Assembly: GCA_027306715.1 (NCBI GenBank)
Contig: DAHUZG010000168.1
Span: forward strand, 1-16,231
Length of the DNA stretch: 16,231 nt
From: Acidimicrobiaceae bacterium
GTDB taxonomy: Bacteria; Actinomycetota; Acidimicrobiia; Acidimicrobiales; Bog-793
Reading direction: 5' to 3'
A program made the translations under genes and the position numbers. Positions 1 to 6,525 of this stretch are shown piece by piece; position 1 is the first letter of the stretch, and the number at the start of each line of letters is the position of its first letter. Below the pieces are notes generated by a model. The model ran no database searches. It was not told the DNA's origin and was given only the letters and a program-made list of their open reading frames with translations.

Positions 1-45
1 CCGGCTCCGGACGGCCCGGCTCCGGACGGCCCGGCTCCGGACGCC
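1..45. repeat. 15-bp tandem repeat, three copies, at the left edge
   Basis: The unit CCGGCTCCGGACGGC is repeated three times; the third copy ends GCC instead of GGC. The array touches the window edge, so more copies may lie outside. The 15-bp period keeps every reading frame open: it would encode Pro-Ala-Pro-Asp-Gly on the plus strand or a Pro-Glu-Pro-Gly-Arg type repeat on the minus strand. The minus-strand reading is attractive because it would form the low-complexity tail of the frame at 196-1. Confidence 0.9.
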
Positions 46-196
46 GCCCATCGCGCAGCGGGCGGCGACCCGCCCACCGCAGCGTCCGGCACGCCCATCC
101 GCCGAGCCCTCCCGGCAGCGGCCACCACGGGCCGGCGCGGCGGATCTCGGCGAGCGCGGCCCGCTGCCCATGGGCGAGCAGCACGGCCTTGCGCAC
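1..196 (-). other. possible minus-strand coding frame, running off the left edge
   Basis: From a GTG at 196 (alternative GTG at 184) the minus strand is open to position 1. The first 50 or so residues look protein-like: they begin VRKAVLLAHGQRAALAEIRR, continue with a Trp/Pro/Gly-rich stretch, and end in a Pro-Glu-Pro-Gly-Arg repeat produced by the 15-bp array. The upstream in-frame stop is at 274-272. I do not recognise a family. The start would overlap or abut the TTG start of the divergent glycosidase at 189, so at least one of the two starts must be wrong or one frame is not a gene. No TANNNT element or clear Shine-Dalgarno precedes it. GC-rich DNA often leaves long random open frames, so this is only a candidate. 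Confidence 0.25.
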
Positions 197-2504
197 CTCG
201 AGCCCGGCCCGGCTCGCCGGTGAGGTCCTCCGCCGTCTCGACCTCGCCGAGCAGCTCGGGATCGTCGATCTCTACGGCCGGCCGCGCATCGAGAACAGCG
301 ACTCCGGCGTGAGCTCGCTGTGCATCCCGGCGCTGACCCTGCAGGACGGGCCCAACGGCCTCGGCAACGGGGACACCGGCGTCACCCAGCTGCCCTCGGC
401 GCTCTCGGTGGCCGCCACCTTCGATCCGACCTACGCCTACCGCGAGGGGGCCGTCGAGGGGGCCGAGGCGCGCGGGCAGGGCATCGACGCCGTCCAGGGG
501 CCGGTCCTCAACCTCGTCCGGGTCCCCGAGTTCGGACGGGCGGCGGAGACCTACGGCGAGGACCCGACGCTCGCCTCGCTGATGGGGGTGGCCGACATCG
601 AGGGCATCCAGTCGCAAAAGGTGATGTCCGACGCCAAGCACTTCACTGCCTACACCCAGGAGAGCGGCCGCCACACCCTCGACCAGGTGATCGGGAATCG
701 GGCGCTCGAGGAGGTGTACCTCGCCCCGTTCCGGGCGGCGGTGACCCAGGCGCACGTCGCCAGCATCATGTGCGCCTACGGGAAGATCAACGGCGTCGCC
801 GACTGCGCCGACCCGGCCCTCTACCGGGTACTGCAGAGCTGGCACTTCGGCGGGTTCGTCCGTTCCGACCTCGGAGCGGCGAAGTCGGCGACGGCGGCCT
901 TCGCCGCCGGCCTCGACGCCATCAAGCCCGCAGCCGGCCCCCGGCTTTGGGCTGCCGTCCAGCACCATCAGCTGGGCGCTGGCGCCATCGCCGGCTCCGC
1001 CGAGCGCATCCTCACCGAGATGTTCCGCTTCGGGCTCGTCGCCCACCCGCTCCCCCTGCGCCCCGGGGCAAAGGTGGCGACCCGGGCGCATGCGGCGGTG
1101 GCGCTGGCGGTCGCCGAGGCCTCGATCGTGCTCATGAAGAACGAGCGCCGGCTGCTGCCGCTCGACTTCGCGTCGCTGCACTCGGTGGCGGTGATCGGCG
1201 ACGACGCCGGTGCCAACGCGATGACGACTCCCTACGGCGGGGCCCACGTCGTGGCCCCGTTCGTCTCCCACCCCCTGCAGGCGATCTCGGCGATCGTCCG
1301 CCACGGCCACGTGAGCTACGCCAGCGGGGGCAGCGAGGTCGGCGGGACGTCGCCGATCCCCCTCGCCGAGGCGCCGCTCGTGGCCGTCGGGAGCGGCGCC
1401 GGAGGCGTCTCGCAGTCGGTGATCCCGAACGGAGACCGCCGCCACCTCGTCTACGAGATCCGCAACGTGCGCCCACCGGCGAGCGGGCTCTACGTCGTCT
1501 CGCTTCGCGACAACGGCCCGGCGTGGCTGCTCCTCGACGGCCACGAGATATTCGCCACGCCCGCCCAGCACGCGCCGATGACCTGGTCCCAGGGCATGCC
1601 GTTGCAGGCAGGCAGGGACTACCGGCTGCAGCTCGTCTTCCAGCCGCAGCCGAGCAGCCCGCAGCCGGTGCTCGCCTGGCGCGACGCCACCCCGCAGATC
1701 GCGGCGGCGGTGAAGGCTGCCAGCCGTGCCCAGGTGGCGATCGTCTTCGCCAGCGACTACAGCTCCGAGGGGATGGACCGCCCCGACCTCTCCCTCCCCG
1801 GTGACGAGAACCAGCTGATCAGCGCCGTGGCGAAGGCGAACCCGAGAACCGTCGTCGTGCTCAACACCTCCGGGGCGGTGCTGATGCCGTGGCTGTCGAA
1901 GGTCGCCGCCGTGCTCGAGGCGTGGTACCCCGGAGAAGAGGACGGCAACGCCACCGCAGCGGTGCTCTCGGGCGCCTACGACCCGACCGGCCGGCTCCCG
2001 GTGACCTTCCCCGCCAGCGAGGGCGCCGTGGCGGCTCACACCCAGGCCAGCTGGCCGGGGATCGGCGGAACGGTCGTCTTCAGCGAGGGTCTCGACATCG
2101 GCTACCGCTGGGACCAGGCGCACCGGGTGACCCCGCTGTTCCCCTTCGGGTTCGGCCTCTCTTACACCCGCTTCGCCCTCTCGGACCTGCGCCTGAGCCG
2201 GTCCGGCGGCGGCTACCGGGCGACGCTCGAGGTCGCCGACACCGGCACCAGGCGCGGAAGCGAGGTGGTGCAGGCCTACCTCCGCTTCCCGCCGGCGGCC
2301 GGCGAGCCCCCGTGGCAGCTGCGCGCCGTGGCGCGCGTCACCCTCGACCCCGGCACCCGCGCCACCGCGGTGCTCGAGCTGCCGGCCTCGGGCTTCCGCT
2401 GCTATCTCGGCGGCCGCTGGCGGGTCGTGGGCGGGCGGTACGAGCTCGGCGTCGGCACCTCGTCGGCCGAGCTGCCGTTCCGCGCCGGCATCCGCCTACC
2501 GTGA
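189..2504 (+). CDS. glycoside hydrolase family 3 protein (beta-glucosidase-like) with a PA14-like insert
   Basis: This is predicted to hydrolyse terminal beta-linked (or related) sugar residues with retention. In order: an N-terminal TIM-barrel with DGP at residues 53-55, ETYGEDP at 120-126 and the KH pair at 150-151; the nucleophile Asp227 in RSDLGA; the alpha/beta sandwich domain starting near VAVIGDDA (333); a beta-rich insert at about 375-500 resembling PA14; SEGMDR at 526-531, with Glu527 the likely acid/base; and a C-terminal Fn3-like domain after FPFGFGLSY. About 770 residues fits PA14-containing GH3 enzymes. The TTG at 189 is the only in-frame start in the window upstream of the conserved region, but the frame stays open to the left edge and no good ribosome site is seen, so the start is uncertain. 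No signal peptide is visible, which suggests a cytoplasmic enzyme or a missed N-terminus. The substrate cannot be read from sequence. Confidence 0.9.
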   Translation: MRTSSPARLAGEVLRRLDLAEQLGIVDLYGRPRIENSDSGVSSLCIPALTLQDGPNGLGNGDTGVTQLPSALSVAATFDPTYAYREGAVEGAEARGQGIDAVQGPVLNLVRVPEFGRAAETYGEDPTLASLMGVADIEGIQSQKVMSDAKHFTAYTQESGRHTLDQVIGNRALEEVYLAPFRAAVTQAHVASIMCAYGKINGVADCADPALYRVLQSWHFGGFVRSDLGAAKSATAAFAAGLDAIKPAAGPRLWAAVQHHQLGAGAIAGSAERILTEMFRFGLVAHPLPLRPGAKVATRAHAAVALAVAEASIVLMKNERRLLPLDFASLHSVAVIGDDAGANAMTTPYGGAHVVAPFVSHPLQAISAIVRHGHVSYASGGSEVGGTSPIPLAEAPLVAVGSGAGGVSQSVIPNGDRRHLVYEIRNVRPPASGLYVVSLRDNGPAWLLLDGHEIFATPAQHAPMTWSQGMPLQAGRDYRLQLVFQPQPSSPQPVLAWRDATPQIAAAVKAASRAQVAIVFASDYSSEGMDRPDLSLPGDENQLISAVAKANPRTVVVLNTSGAVLMPWLSKVAAVLEAWYPGEEDGNATAAVLSGAYDPTGRLPVTFPASEGAVAAHTQASWPGIGGTVVFSEGLDIGYRWDQAHRVTPLFPFGFGLSYTRFALSDLRLSRSGGGYRATLEVADTGTRRGSEVVQAYLRFPPAAGEPPWQLRAVARVTLDPGTRATAVLELPASGFRCYLGGRWRVVGGRYELGVGTSSAELPFRAGIRLP

Positions 2505-2535
2505 CAGCGGCTGGCTGAGCGACGGCCGCACGGGG

Positions 2536-2547
2536 CAGGATCGAGCC
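2536..2547 (+). promoter_or_regulatory. -10-like CAGGAT, 6 bases before the hydrolase GTG
   Basis: CAGGAT (2536-2541) differs from the TANNNT form only in its first base and is followed by exactly six bases and then the GTG at 2548. Transcription would then begin on the start codon (leaderless). It fits the pattern seen before other genes here. No -35 element is visible. Confidence 0.35.
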
Positions 2548-3678
2548 GTGCACGTGCGACCCCGGGTGGCGGTGGCGGCTCCGGTGGCGGTGGCGCTGGC
2601 CGCCGGCGCAGCAGCGTTCGCCCTCGCCGAGCAGGTGGTCACCCCGCGCCGGGCGAGGCTCGGCCACGAGGTCCTCGCCGCGAGCGCCGTCGAGGTCACC
2701 CTGGCGGCCGACGAGGACACGTTGCGAGAAGGGCGCCTCGGCATCTACTGGCGATCTGGCCATGCGGTCGTCGGCCCGCCGATCGCGGTCTCGGCGCGCG
2801 CCGTCACCCGAAGCCTCGAGCGCGTCGACGAAGGCCGCGTCCGCCCGGGAAAGGTGGGCATCGGCCACCTCGCGGTCGGCGATCCGTGGCGCGCCTTGAG
2901 GCTTGGCTACAACGAGGTGACGCCCTCGAGCGACGTCGGCGCGCTGCCGTGCTGGGAGGTCCCGGGTCGGGGCGACACCTGGGTGCTGCTGGTCCACGGC
3001 TACGGGGGGACTCGGGCCAGTGCGCTCGACTTCCTCGAGGTGGTGCGCCGCTTCGAGCTTCCCGCGATGGCCCTCTCCTATCGCAACGACGAGGGCGCGC
3101 CCCCGAGCCCCGACGCCCGCTACCACCTCGGCGACAGCGAGTGGCGCGACGTCGAGGCGGCGATGGAGCACGCCGTCGCGAGCGGCGCCGAGCGCCTCGT
3201 GCTGATGGGATGGTCGATGGGCGGCGCCATCGTCCTGCAGAGCCTGCTGCGTGCTCGCCATCGCCGGCGCGTAGCCGGCGTCGTGCTCGACTGCCCCGTG
3301 CTCGACTGGCGAGGCGTGCTCGCCGAGCAGGGGTCCCGGCGCAACATCCCCGCCCCGCTCGTGGCGCTTGCCTCCCGCCTCGTCGAGCACAGGATCGGCA
3401 TCGACTTCGACGCCTTCGAGTGGACCTCGCCAGGCGCTGCAGCACGGCTCGAGCGCCCGGCGCTCGTGCTGCACGGCGCCGATGATCCCGTCGTGCCAGT
3501 CGCCGCCAGCAGGGCCTTCGCCGCCGCTGCAGCCCCCGGGCTGGTCGACCTCGACGTCACGCCCGGAGCGGGTCACGTCGGCTCCCTCTACGCCGACCCG
3601 CTGCGCTACGAGGCGGCGCTCGGCCGTTTCCTCGCCCGCCTCGGCGTCCTCGACACCTCGTCCGGCCTCGTGCAGTAG
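2548..3678 (+). CDS. membrane-anchored or secreted alpha/beta hydrolase, serine type
   Basis: This is a predicted serine esterase/lipase-like alpha/beta hydrolase. Residues 7-27 form a hydrophobic Ala/Val-rich segment that could be a signal anchor, so the catalytic domain is probably outside the membrane. The oxyanion motif is HGYGGTR (150-156), the nucleophile elbow GWSMGG has Ser223, the acid is Asp313 (or 312) in HGADDPVVP, and the base is His343 in GAGHV. The triad is complete. Residues 30-140 are a family-specific N-terminal region without a motif I recognise. The GTG at 2548 is chosen because it precedes the hydrophobic segment and follows the -10-like CAGGAT by six bases. The gene starts 43 bp after the glycosidase on the same strand and faces the phosphoribosyltransferase at its 3' end. 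The substrate is unknown. Confidence 0.85.
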   Translation: MHVRPRVAVAAPVAVALAAGAAAFALAEQVVTPRRARLGHEVLAASAVEVTLAADEDTLREGRLGIYWRSGHAVVGPPIAVSARAVTRSLERVDEGRVRPGKVGIGHLAVGDPWRALRLGYNEVTPSSDVGALPCWEVPGRGDTWVLLVHGYGGTRASALDFLEVVRRFELPAMALSYRNDEGAPPSPDARYHLGDSEWRDVEAAMEHAVASGAERLVLMGWSMGGAIVLQSLLRARHRRRVAGVVLDCPVLDWRGVLAEQGSRRNIPAPLVALASRLVEHRIGIDFDAFEWTSPGAAARLERPALVLHGADDPVVPVAASRAFAAAAAPGLVDLDVTPGAGHVGSLYADPLRYEAALGRFLARLGVLDTSSGLVQ

Positions 3679-3685
3679 ACCTCGG

Positions 3686-3720
3686 CCGGGCGTGCCCGGA
3701 GGGGCTCTGTTCAGCCCTCC
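3686..3720. terminator. paired hairpins between convergent genes, possible bidirectional terminator
   Basis: Two inverted repeats lie between the stop of the alpha/beta hydrolase (3676-3678) and the facing phosphoribosyltransferase. CCGGG-CGTG-CCCGG is at 3686-3699. GGAGGGGCT (3698-3706) can pair with AGCCCTCC (3713-3720) with one bulged G and a 6-base loop. The second hairpin covers the phosphoribosyltransferase stop codon (3711-3713). There is no T-run on either strand, so it is not a classic intrinsic terminator. Confidence 0.4.
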
Positions 3721-4328
3721 CAGTCCTCGACCAGGGCGCCGTCCGCACCCCGGCGGAAGACCGGCATCGTGCCGAGCGCGCTGACGAGCGCCGCGTCCTC
3801 CCCGAGGGCTGCCCGCCACGCTCCGGTCTCGGTGACCAGCGCCGCGATAGCCCCCACCTCGGCGCCGGCATGGCGCAGCAGCCGCACCGCCGCAGCGGCG
3901 GAGGAACCGGTGGAGATGACGTCGTCGACGAAGGCGACACGGCGCCCCGCAACGACGGAGAGCCGTGCCCGGTCGAGGCGCAGCTGCTGCTCGGCGCCGG
4001 TGGTGATCGAGCGGACCGGCTCGGTGAGGGCGTCGCGCAGGTGCGTCTTCGGCACCTTGTGCAGCACGAGGTAGTCGTCGAGGCCGAGCGCCCGGCTCGC
4101 CTCGACGGCGACGGGGACGCCCATCGTCGCCGCCGTGGCGACGAGCTCGATGCCACGGCCGGCGAGCAGCTCGGCGAGGTCGCGGCCGGCCTGCTCGCCG
4201 AAGCTGACGCCGAGGTCGACGGTGATGAGCAAGGCAATGAGCAGGTCGTCGGCGAGCTCGACGATCGGCAGCTCGACACGCTGGCTGCCGACGGCGGCCT
4301 CGTAGCTCCCCGCAGCGACGACCATCAC
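3711..4328 (-). CDS. phosphoribosyltransferase, adenine-PRT-like type I fold
   Basis: This is a type I phosphoribosyltransferase that would transfer the phosphoribosyl group of PRPP, probably to a purine base. The PRPP loop VAFVDDVISTGSS is at residues 131-143, preceded by the substrate and flexible-loop regions: PIVEL (21-25), VATAATMGVPVAVEASRALG (63-82) and LHKVPKTHLRDALTEPVRSITT (89-110). About 205 residues is normal. GTG 4328 and ATG 4325 are adjacent start options. A TAGCCT -10-like element ends 5 bases before the GTG, which favours a leaderless start. It lies 8 bases after the stop of the Rho_N-like remnant and downstream of the LCP gene, all on the same strand. The same frame stays open back to 4547 but has no ATG, GTG or TTG, so the short form is preferred. 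The exact base specificity is not clear. The hpt at 10484 is a separate family member. Confidence 0.8.
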   Translation of the reverse strand: MMVVAAGSYEAAVGSQRVELPIVELADDLLIALLITVDLGVSFGEQAGRDLAELLAGRGIELVATAATMGVPVAVEASRALGLDDYLVLHKVPKTHLRDALTEPVRSITTGAEQQLRLDRARLSVVAGRRVAFVDDVISTGSSAAAAVRLLRHAGAEVGAIAALVTETGAWRAALGEDAALVSALGTMPVFRRGADGALVEDWEG

Positions 4329-4339
4329 GGCCGAGGCTA
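4329..4339 (-). promoter_or_regulatory. -10-like TAGCCT overlapping a stop codon, before the phosphoribosyltransferase
   Basis: On the minus strand TAGCCT occupies 4339-4334, five bases before GTG 4328 (eight before ATG 4325). Its first three bases are the TAG that closes the C-terminal frame of the Rho_N-like remnant. This suggests an independent leaderless start for the phosphoribosyltransferase. Confidence 0.4.
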
Positions 4340-4547
4340 ACCGAGCCTCCGCTGCTGCCGGCGGGAGGGCTTCGCTTGCCCGGGCGAGGCGCCGGGAGGT
4401 CGGCCCTGCCGATGGGCGATCGCCGTGGCGAGCTCGTGGTTGATCGATCTTCGAGCGGTCGGCGATGTCGAGCCGCCGCGCTCGCTCGTAGAGCTTCGCC
4501 CTGGTGTGTACCGACTCGTCGACGCCGGCGGCGGCGCGCCGGCGCCT
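4337..4547 (-). pseudogene. Rho_N-like (transcription terminator Rho N-terminal motif) small gene, frameshifted
   Basis: The first part, in the frame of codons starting at 4547, reads TRAKLYERARRLDIADRSKI, a close match to the Rho N-terminal helix-extended-helix motif seen in small actinobacterial proteins. After SK the match continues only in the +1 frame as NHELATAIAHRQ followed by a basic tail (GQAKPSRRQQRRLG) and the TAG at 4339-4337. The switch lies in the bases around 4444-4437, where one extra base explains it. The front frame follows a TGA at 4550-4548 and contains no ATG, GTG or TTG; a GTG at 4551 is in the third frame. Two +1 shifts would therefore be needed to make a complete protein from that GTG. 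This is most likely a decaying gene, less likely a sequencing error or a recoding site. The motif assignment is from memory of the family. Confidence 0.5.
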
Positions 4548-4564
4548 TCACCCCGGCGGAGGGA

Positions 4565-6367
4565 TCAGCTCGGGATCTTGGGGCAGGAGCGCGGGTCGTA
4601 GGACGGCACGCCAGGGGTGGCCGCCGTCGGCGCACCGATGTTCGGGTTCGTCGTCGTCGGCACCGGGGGGAGCGTCGAGGTGCTCGTCGCCGGCAGTGTC
4701 GTCGGGGCGGCGGTCGAAGGCGGGCTCGTGGCGCCCGTGGTGCCGCCGGCCGAGCCGCGAGACCCGGCGCCGGGCGACGCGACAGCCGGCTTCACGACCG
4801 AGAAGATCGAGCCGGTGACGACGCTGACATCGGCTCCCCCCGCAGGCACGCCCTGGCCGAGCACGACGGCACCAGAGAGCGAGGACATCACCTTCTCCGC
4901 CTGCTCGAGATGGGCCGGGCCGTTGTAGAGCACCGTCGTCTCGGCCTCGGGGCCGACGTAGCGGCTGACCGCCGTCGGCACCATGCGGTAGCCGAGGGCG
5001 CCGAGCTGTGAGGCCGTCGACGAGGTCTGCGACGCCGAGCTCGTGCCGTCGATCACCGAGACGCTGACCGAGGACGGCGCCAGCTTCCAGCCGGGCGGCG
5101 TGGTGCCGAGGAATTTGTCGATCGCCTGCTGGTCCTGGGGCTCGCTCGGGAAGATGACGTCGCCGTAGTTGGCGCCCTCGTAGTAGTAGGTGGCGGCGTC
5201 GGTGATCGTCGGCAGGGTCAGCTCGGGGGCGGTGCCGACGTTGGCGTGGCGGTAGTCGAAGGCCAGCTTGGCGAGGGTCAGCCCCGACAGGCCGCTGTCG
5301 GTCGTGAGGTTGGGGGCGATGGCGCCGATGAGGGCGTTGTCGCTGACGGGGTTGCTCAAGCCACGCGCCTGGACCTGCTGGGCGAGCGCCTTCAAGAAGA
5401 GGTGCACCCGGACGATCCTGCCGAGGTCGCCGGAGCCGTCGTACTGGCCGCCGGAGTCGGGCGTGTACCAAGGTCCGCTCGGCGTGTTGGCGGCGTCGAT
5501 GGCAGCGACGTTCGGGGTCTCGCTGTTCGTGAACCAGTACATGTGACGGGCGCGGACGAGCTCGAGCGCCTCGCTGCCGTTGATGTGGATGCATCCGACG
5601 TGGTGCACGTCGAGGCCGGAGGAGGCGTCGATGAGGCGGTTCGGGAAGTACATCCACAGCCCTCCGAGGGCGTTGACGACGTCCTCGAAGGTGGCGAAGT
5701 TGAGGTCGATGATGTGGTTGATCGGGATCCCGAAGTCCTGCTCGATCGCTCGGCTGAGCTGGTCCGGGCCCTCGACGAGGGCCGAGTCGATCTTGTCGGC
5801 GCACAGCCCCGGGGTGTGGCTCCAGGTTCCGCCGCAGAGGCTGCTGCCCGAGCGGGCACCGGGGACGAAGCTGTCACGTGGGATCGAGAGCAGCGAGACG
5901 GAGTGGTCGACGCCGTCGAGGTGGGCGATCAGCACGACGTCGCTGTTGACGCCGTTGACGTTCTGGTCGACGCACTGGTACCTGAACTGGGCAATGCTGC
6001 TCGCTGCGCAGCGGCTCGTCGAGCCGATGAGGAGGATGTTCTCGCTCGGGCCGACCACCGGCTTCACGGTGTCCGAGTGGAAGGTGTGGATCTGGCCCAA
6101 CCGGTAGCTCGTGTATCCCGCCGTCGCGGCGACGACGGCGACGATGAGCACCACGACCGTGATCGCGCCGCGGGTCCCCCACACCCGCCAGCGCGACCGG
6201 CGCGCCAGCTTGGCCTTGTGGCGGGCGCGCCAGCTGCGGTAACGGCCGGCGCCGGCGCCACCGGGGGTCTCGCTCCCGGGCTCCGCCGGAGCAACCCCGG
6301 CGCCGGGGGGAAGGAAGCTCCCGGCGCTGCCGGAACCGTCGTCGTCGCTCCCTGCTCCCTCGCTCAC
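4565..6367 (-). CDS. LCP (LytR-CpsA-Psr) family cell-wall polymer ligase with C-terminal LytR_C domain
   Basis: LCP proteins transfer lipid-linked glycopolymers to peptidoglycan outside the membrane. Residues 1-65 are a cytoplasmic, basic N-terminus; about 68-84 form one membrane span (ITVVVLIVAVVAATAG); the LCP domain covers about 105-300, with ENILLIG (109-115), SDVVLIAHLD (142-151), SIPRDSF with Arg164 and Asp165, DKIDSAL with Lys191-192 region and Asp194, and ALELVRARH with Arg272 and Arg274. A LytR_C-like domain is at about 445-520 (VSVSVIDGT...), followed by a Thr/Pro/Ala-rich tail. About 600 residues is long for the family. The usual Asp in the first motif (GxDxR) is replaced: here it reads GSTSR. 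Cysteine pairs at 120/132 and 178/189 lie in the exported domain and could form disulfides. GTG 6367 is chosen for the TATCCT element eight bases upstream. It is divergent from the transporter at 6526. Confidence 0.88.
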   Translation of the reverse strand: MSEGAGSDDDGSGSAGSFLPPGAGVAPAEPGSETPGGAGAGRYRSWRARHKAKLARRSRWRVWGTRGAITVVVLIVAVVAATAGYTSYRLGQIHTFHSDTVKPVVGPSENILLIGSTSRCAASSIAQFRYQCVDQNVNGVNSDVVLIAHLDGVDHSVSLLSIPRDSFVPGARSGSSLCGGTWSHTPGLCADKIDSALVEGPDQLSRAIEQDFGIPINHIIDLNFATFEDVVNALGGLWMYFPNRLIDASSGLDVHHVGCIHINGSEALELVRARHMYWFTNSETPNVAAIDAANTPSGPWYTPDSGGQYDGSGDLGRIVRVHLFLKALAQQVQARGLSNPVSDNALIGAIAPNLTTDSGLSGLTLAKLAFDYRHANVGTAPELTLPTITDAATYYYEGANYGDVIFPSEPQDQQAIDKFLGTTPPGWKLAPSSVSVSVIDGTSSASQTSSTASQLGALGYRMVPTAVSRYVGPEAETTVLYNGPAHLEQAEKVMSSLSGAVVLGQGVPAGGADVSVVTGSIFSVVKPAVASPGAGSRGSAGGTTGATSPPSTAAPTTLPATSTSTLPPVPTTTNPNIGAPTAATPGVPSYDPRSCPKIPS

Positions 6368-6381
6368 GGCGGCGAAGGATA
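6368..6381 (-). promoter_or_regulatory. -10-like TATCCT before the LCP gene
   Basis: TATCCT on the minus strand (6381-6376) matches TANNNT and is eight bases from GTG 6367, giving a leaderless or 2-base-leader transcript. No -35 element is recognisable. Confidence 0.4.
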
Positions 6382-6430
6382 GCGACGCACCGGCCTGCTG
6401 CGGCGTCGCCGGCCGTCCGTTCCGCAGGTC

Positions 6431-6480
6431 GGCGCCGGGGTGGGTGGCGCAAGGGCCGGTGGCGCCGGGGTGGGTGGCGC
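6431..6480. repeat. two identical 20-bp direct repeats in a divergent intergenic region
   Basis: GGCGCCGGGGTGGGTGGCGC occurs at 6431-6450 and again at 6461-6480, separated by 10 bases, so the copies repeat every 30 bp and would lie on nearly the same helical face. They sit between the divergent LCP gene and the transporter, about 60-100 bp upstream of each predicted start. An operator role is possible but unproven; the array could also be a simple duplication. Confidence 0.85.
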
Positions 6481-6513
6481 CTGGCGGCCGAGCCTCGCCG
6501 CGCTCGCCGCTAC

Positions 6514-6525
6514 TAGCGTCGCGCC
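6514..6525 (+). promoter_or_regulatory. -10-like TAGCGT, 6 bases before the transporter GTG
   Basis: TAGCGT (6514-6519) fits TANNNT and is followed by exactly six bases and GTG 6526, the spacing expected if transcription starts on the first base of the start codon. Confidence 0.45.

Noticed and set aside
2338..4635. Very long minus-strand open frame across the end of GH3, the alpha/beta hydrolase and the phosphoribosyltransferase region
   Set aside because: It is antisense to genes with complete catalytic motifs, its translation is Arg/Ala/Pro-rich without any domain, and such shadows are expected in GC-rich DNA.
5246..6382. Long plus-strand open frame opposite the LCP gene
   Set aside because: Its translation is Val/Asp/Glu-rich shadow sequence with no motif, and the minus strand carries a full LCP protein.
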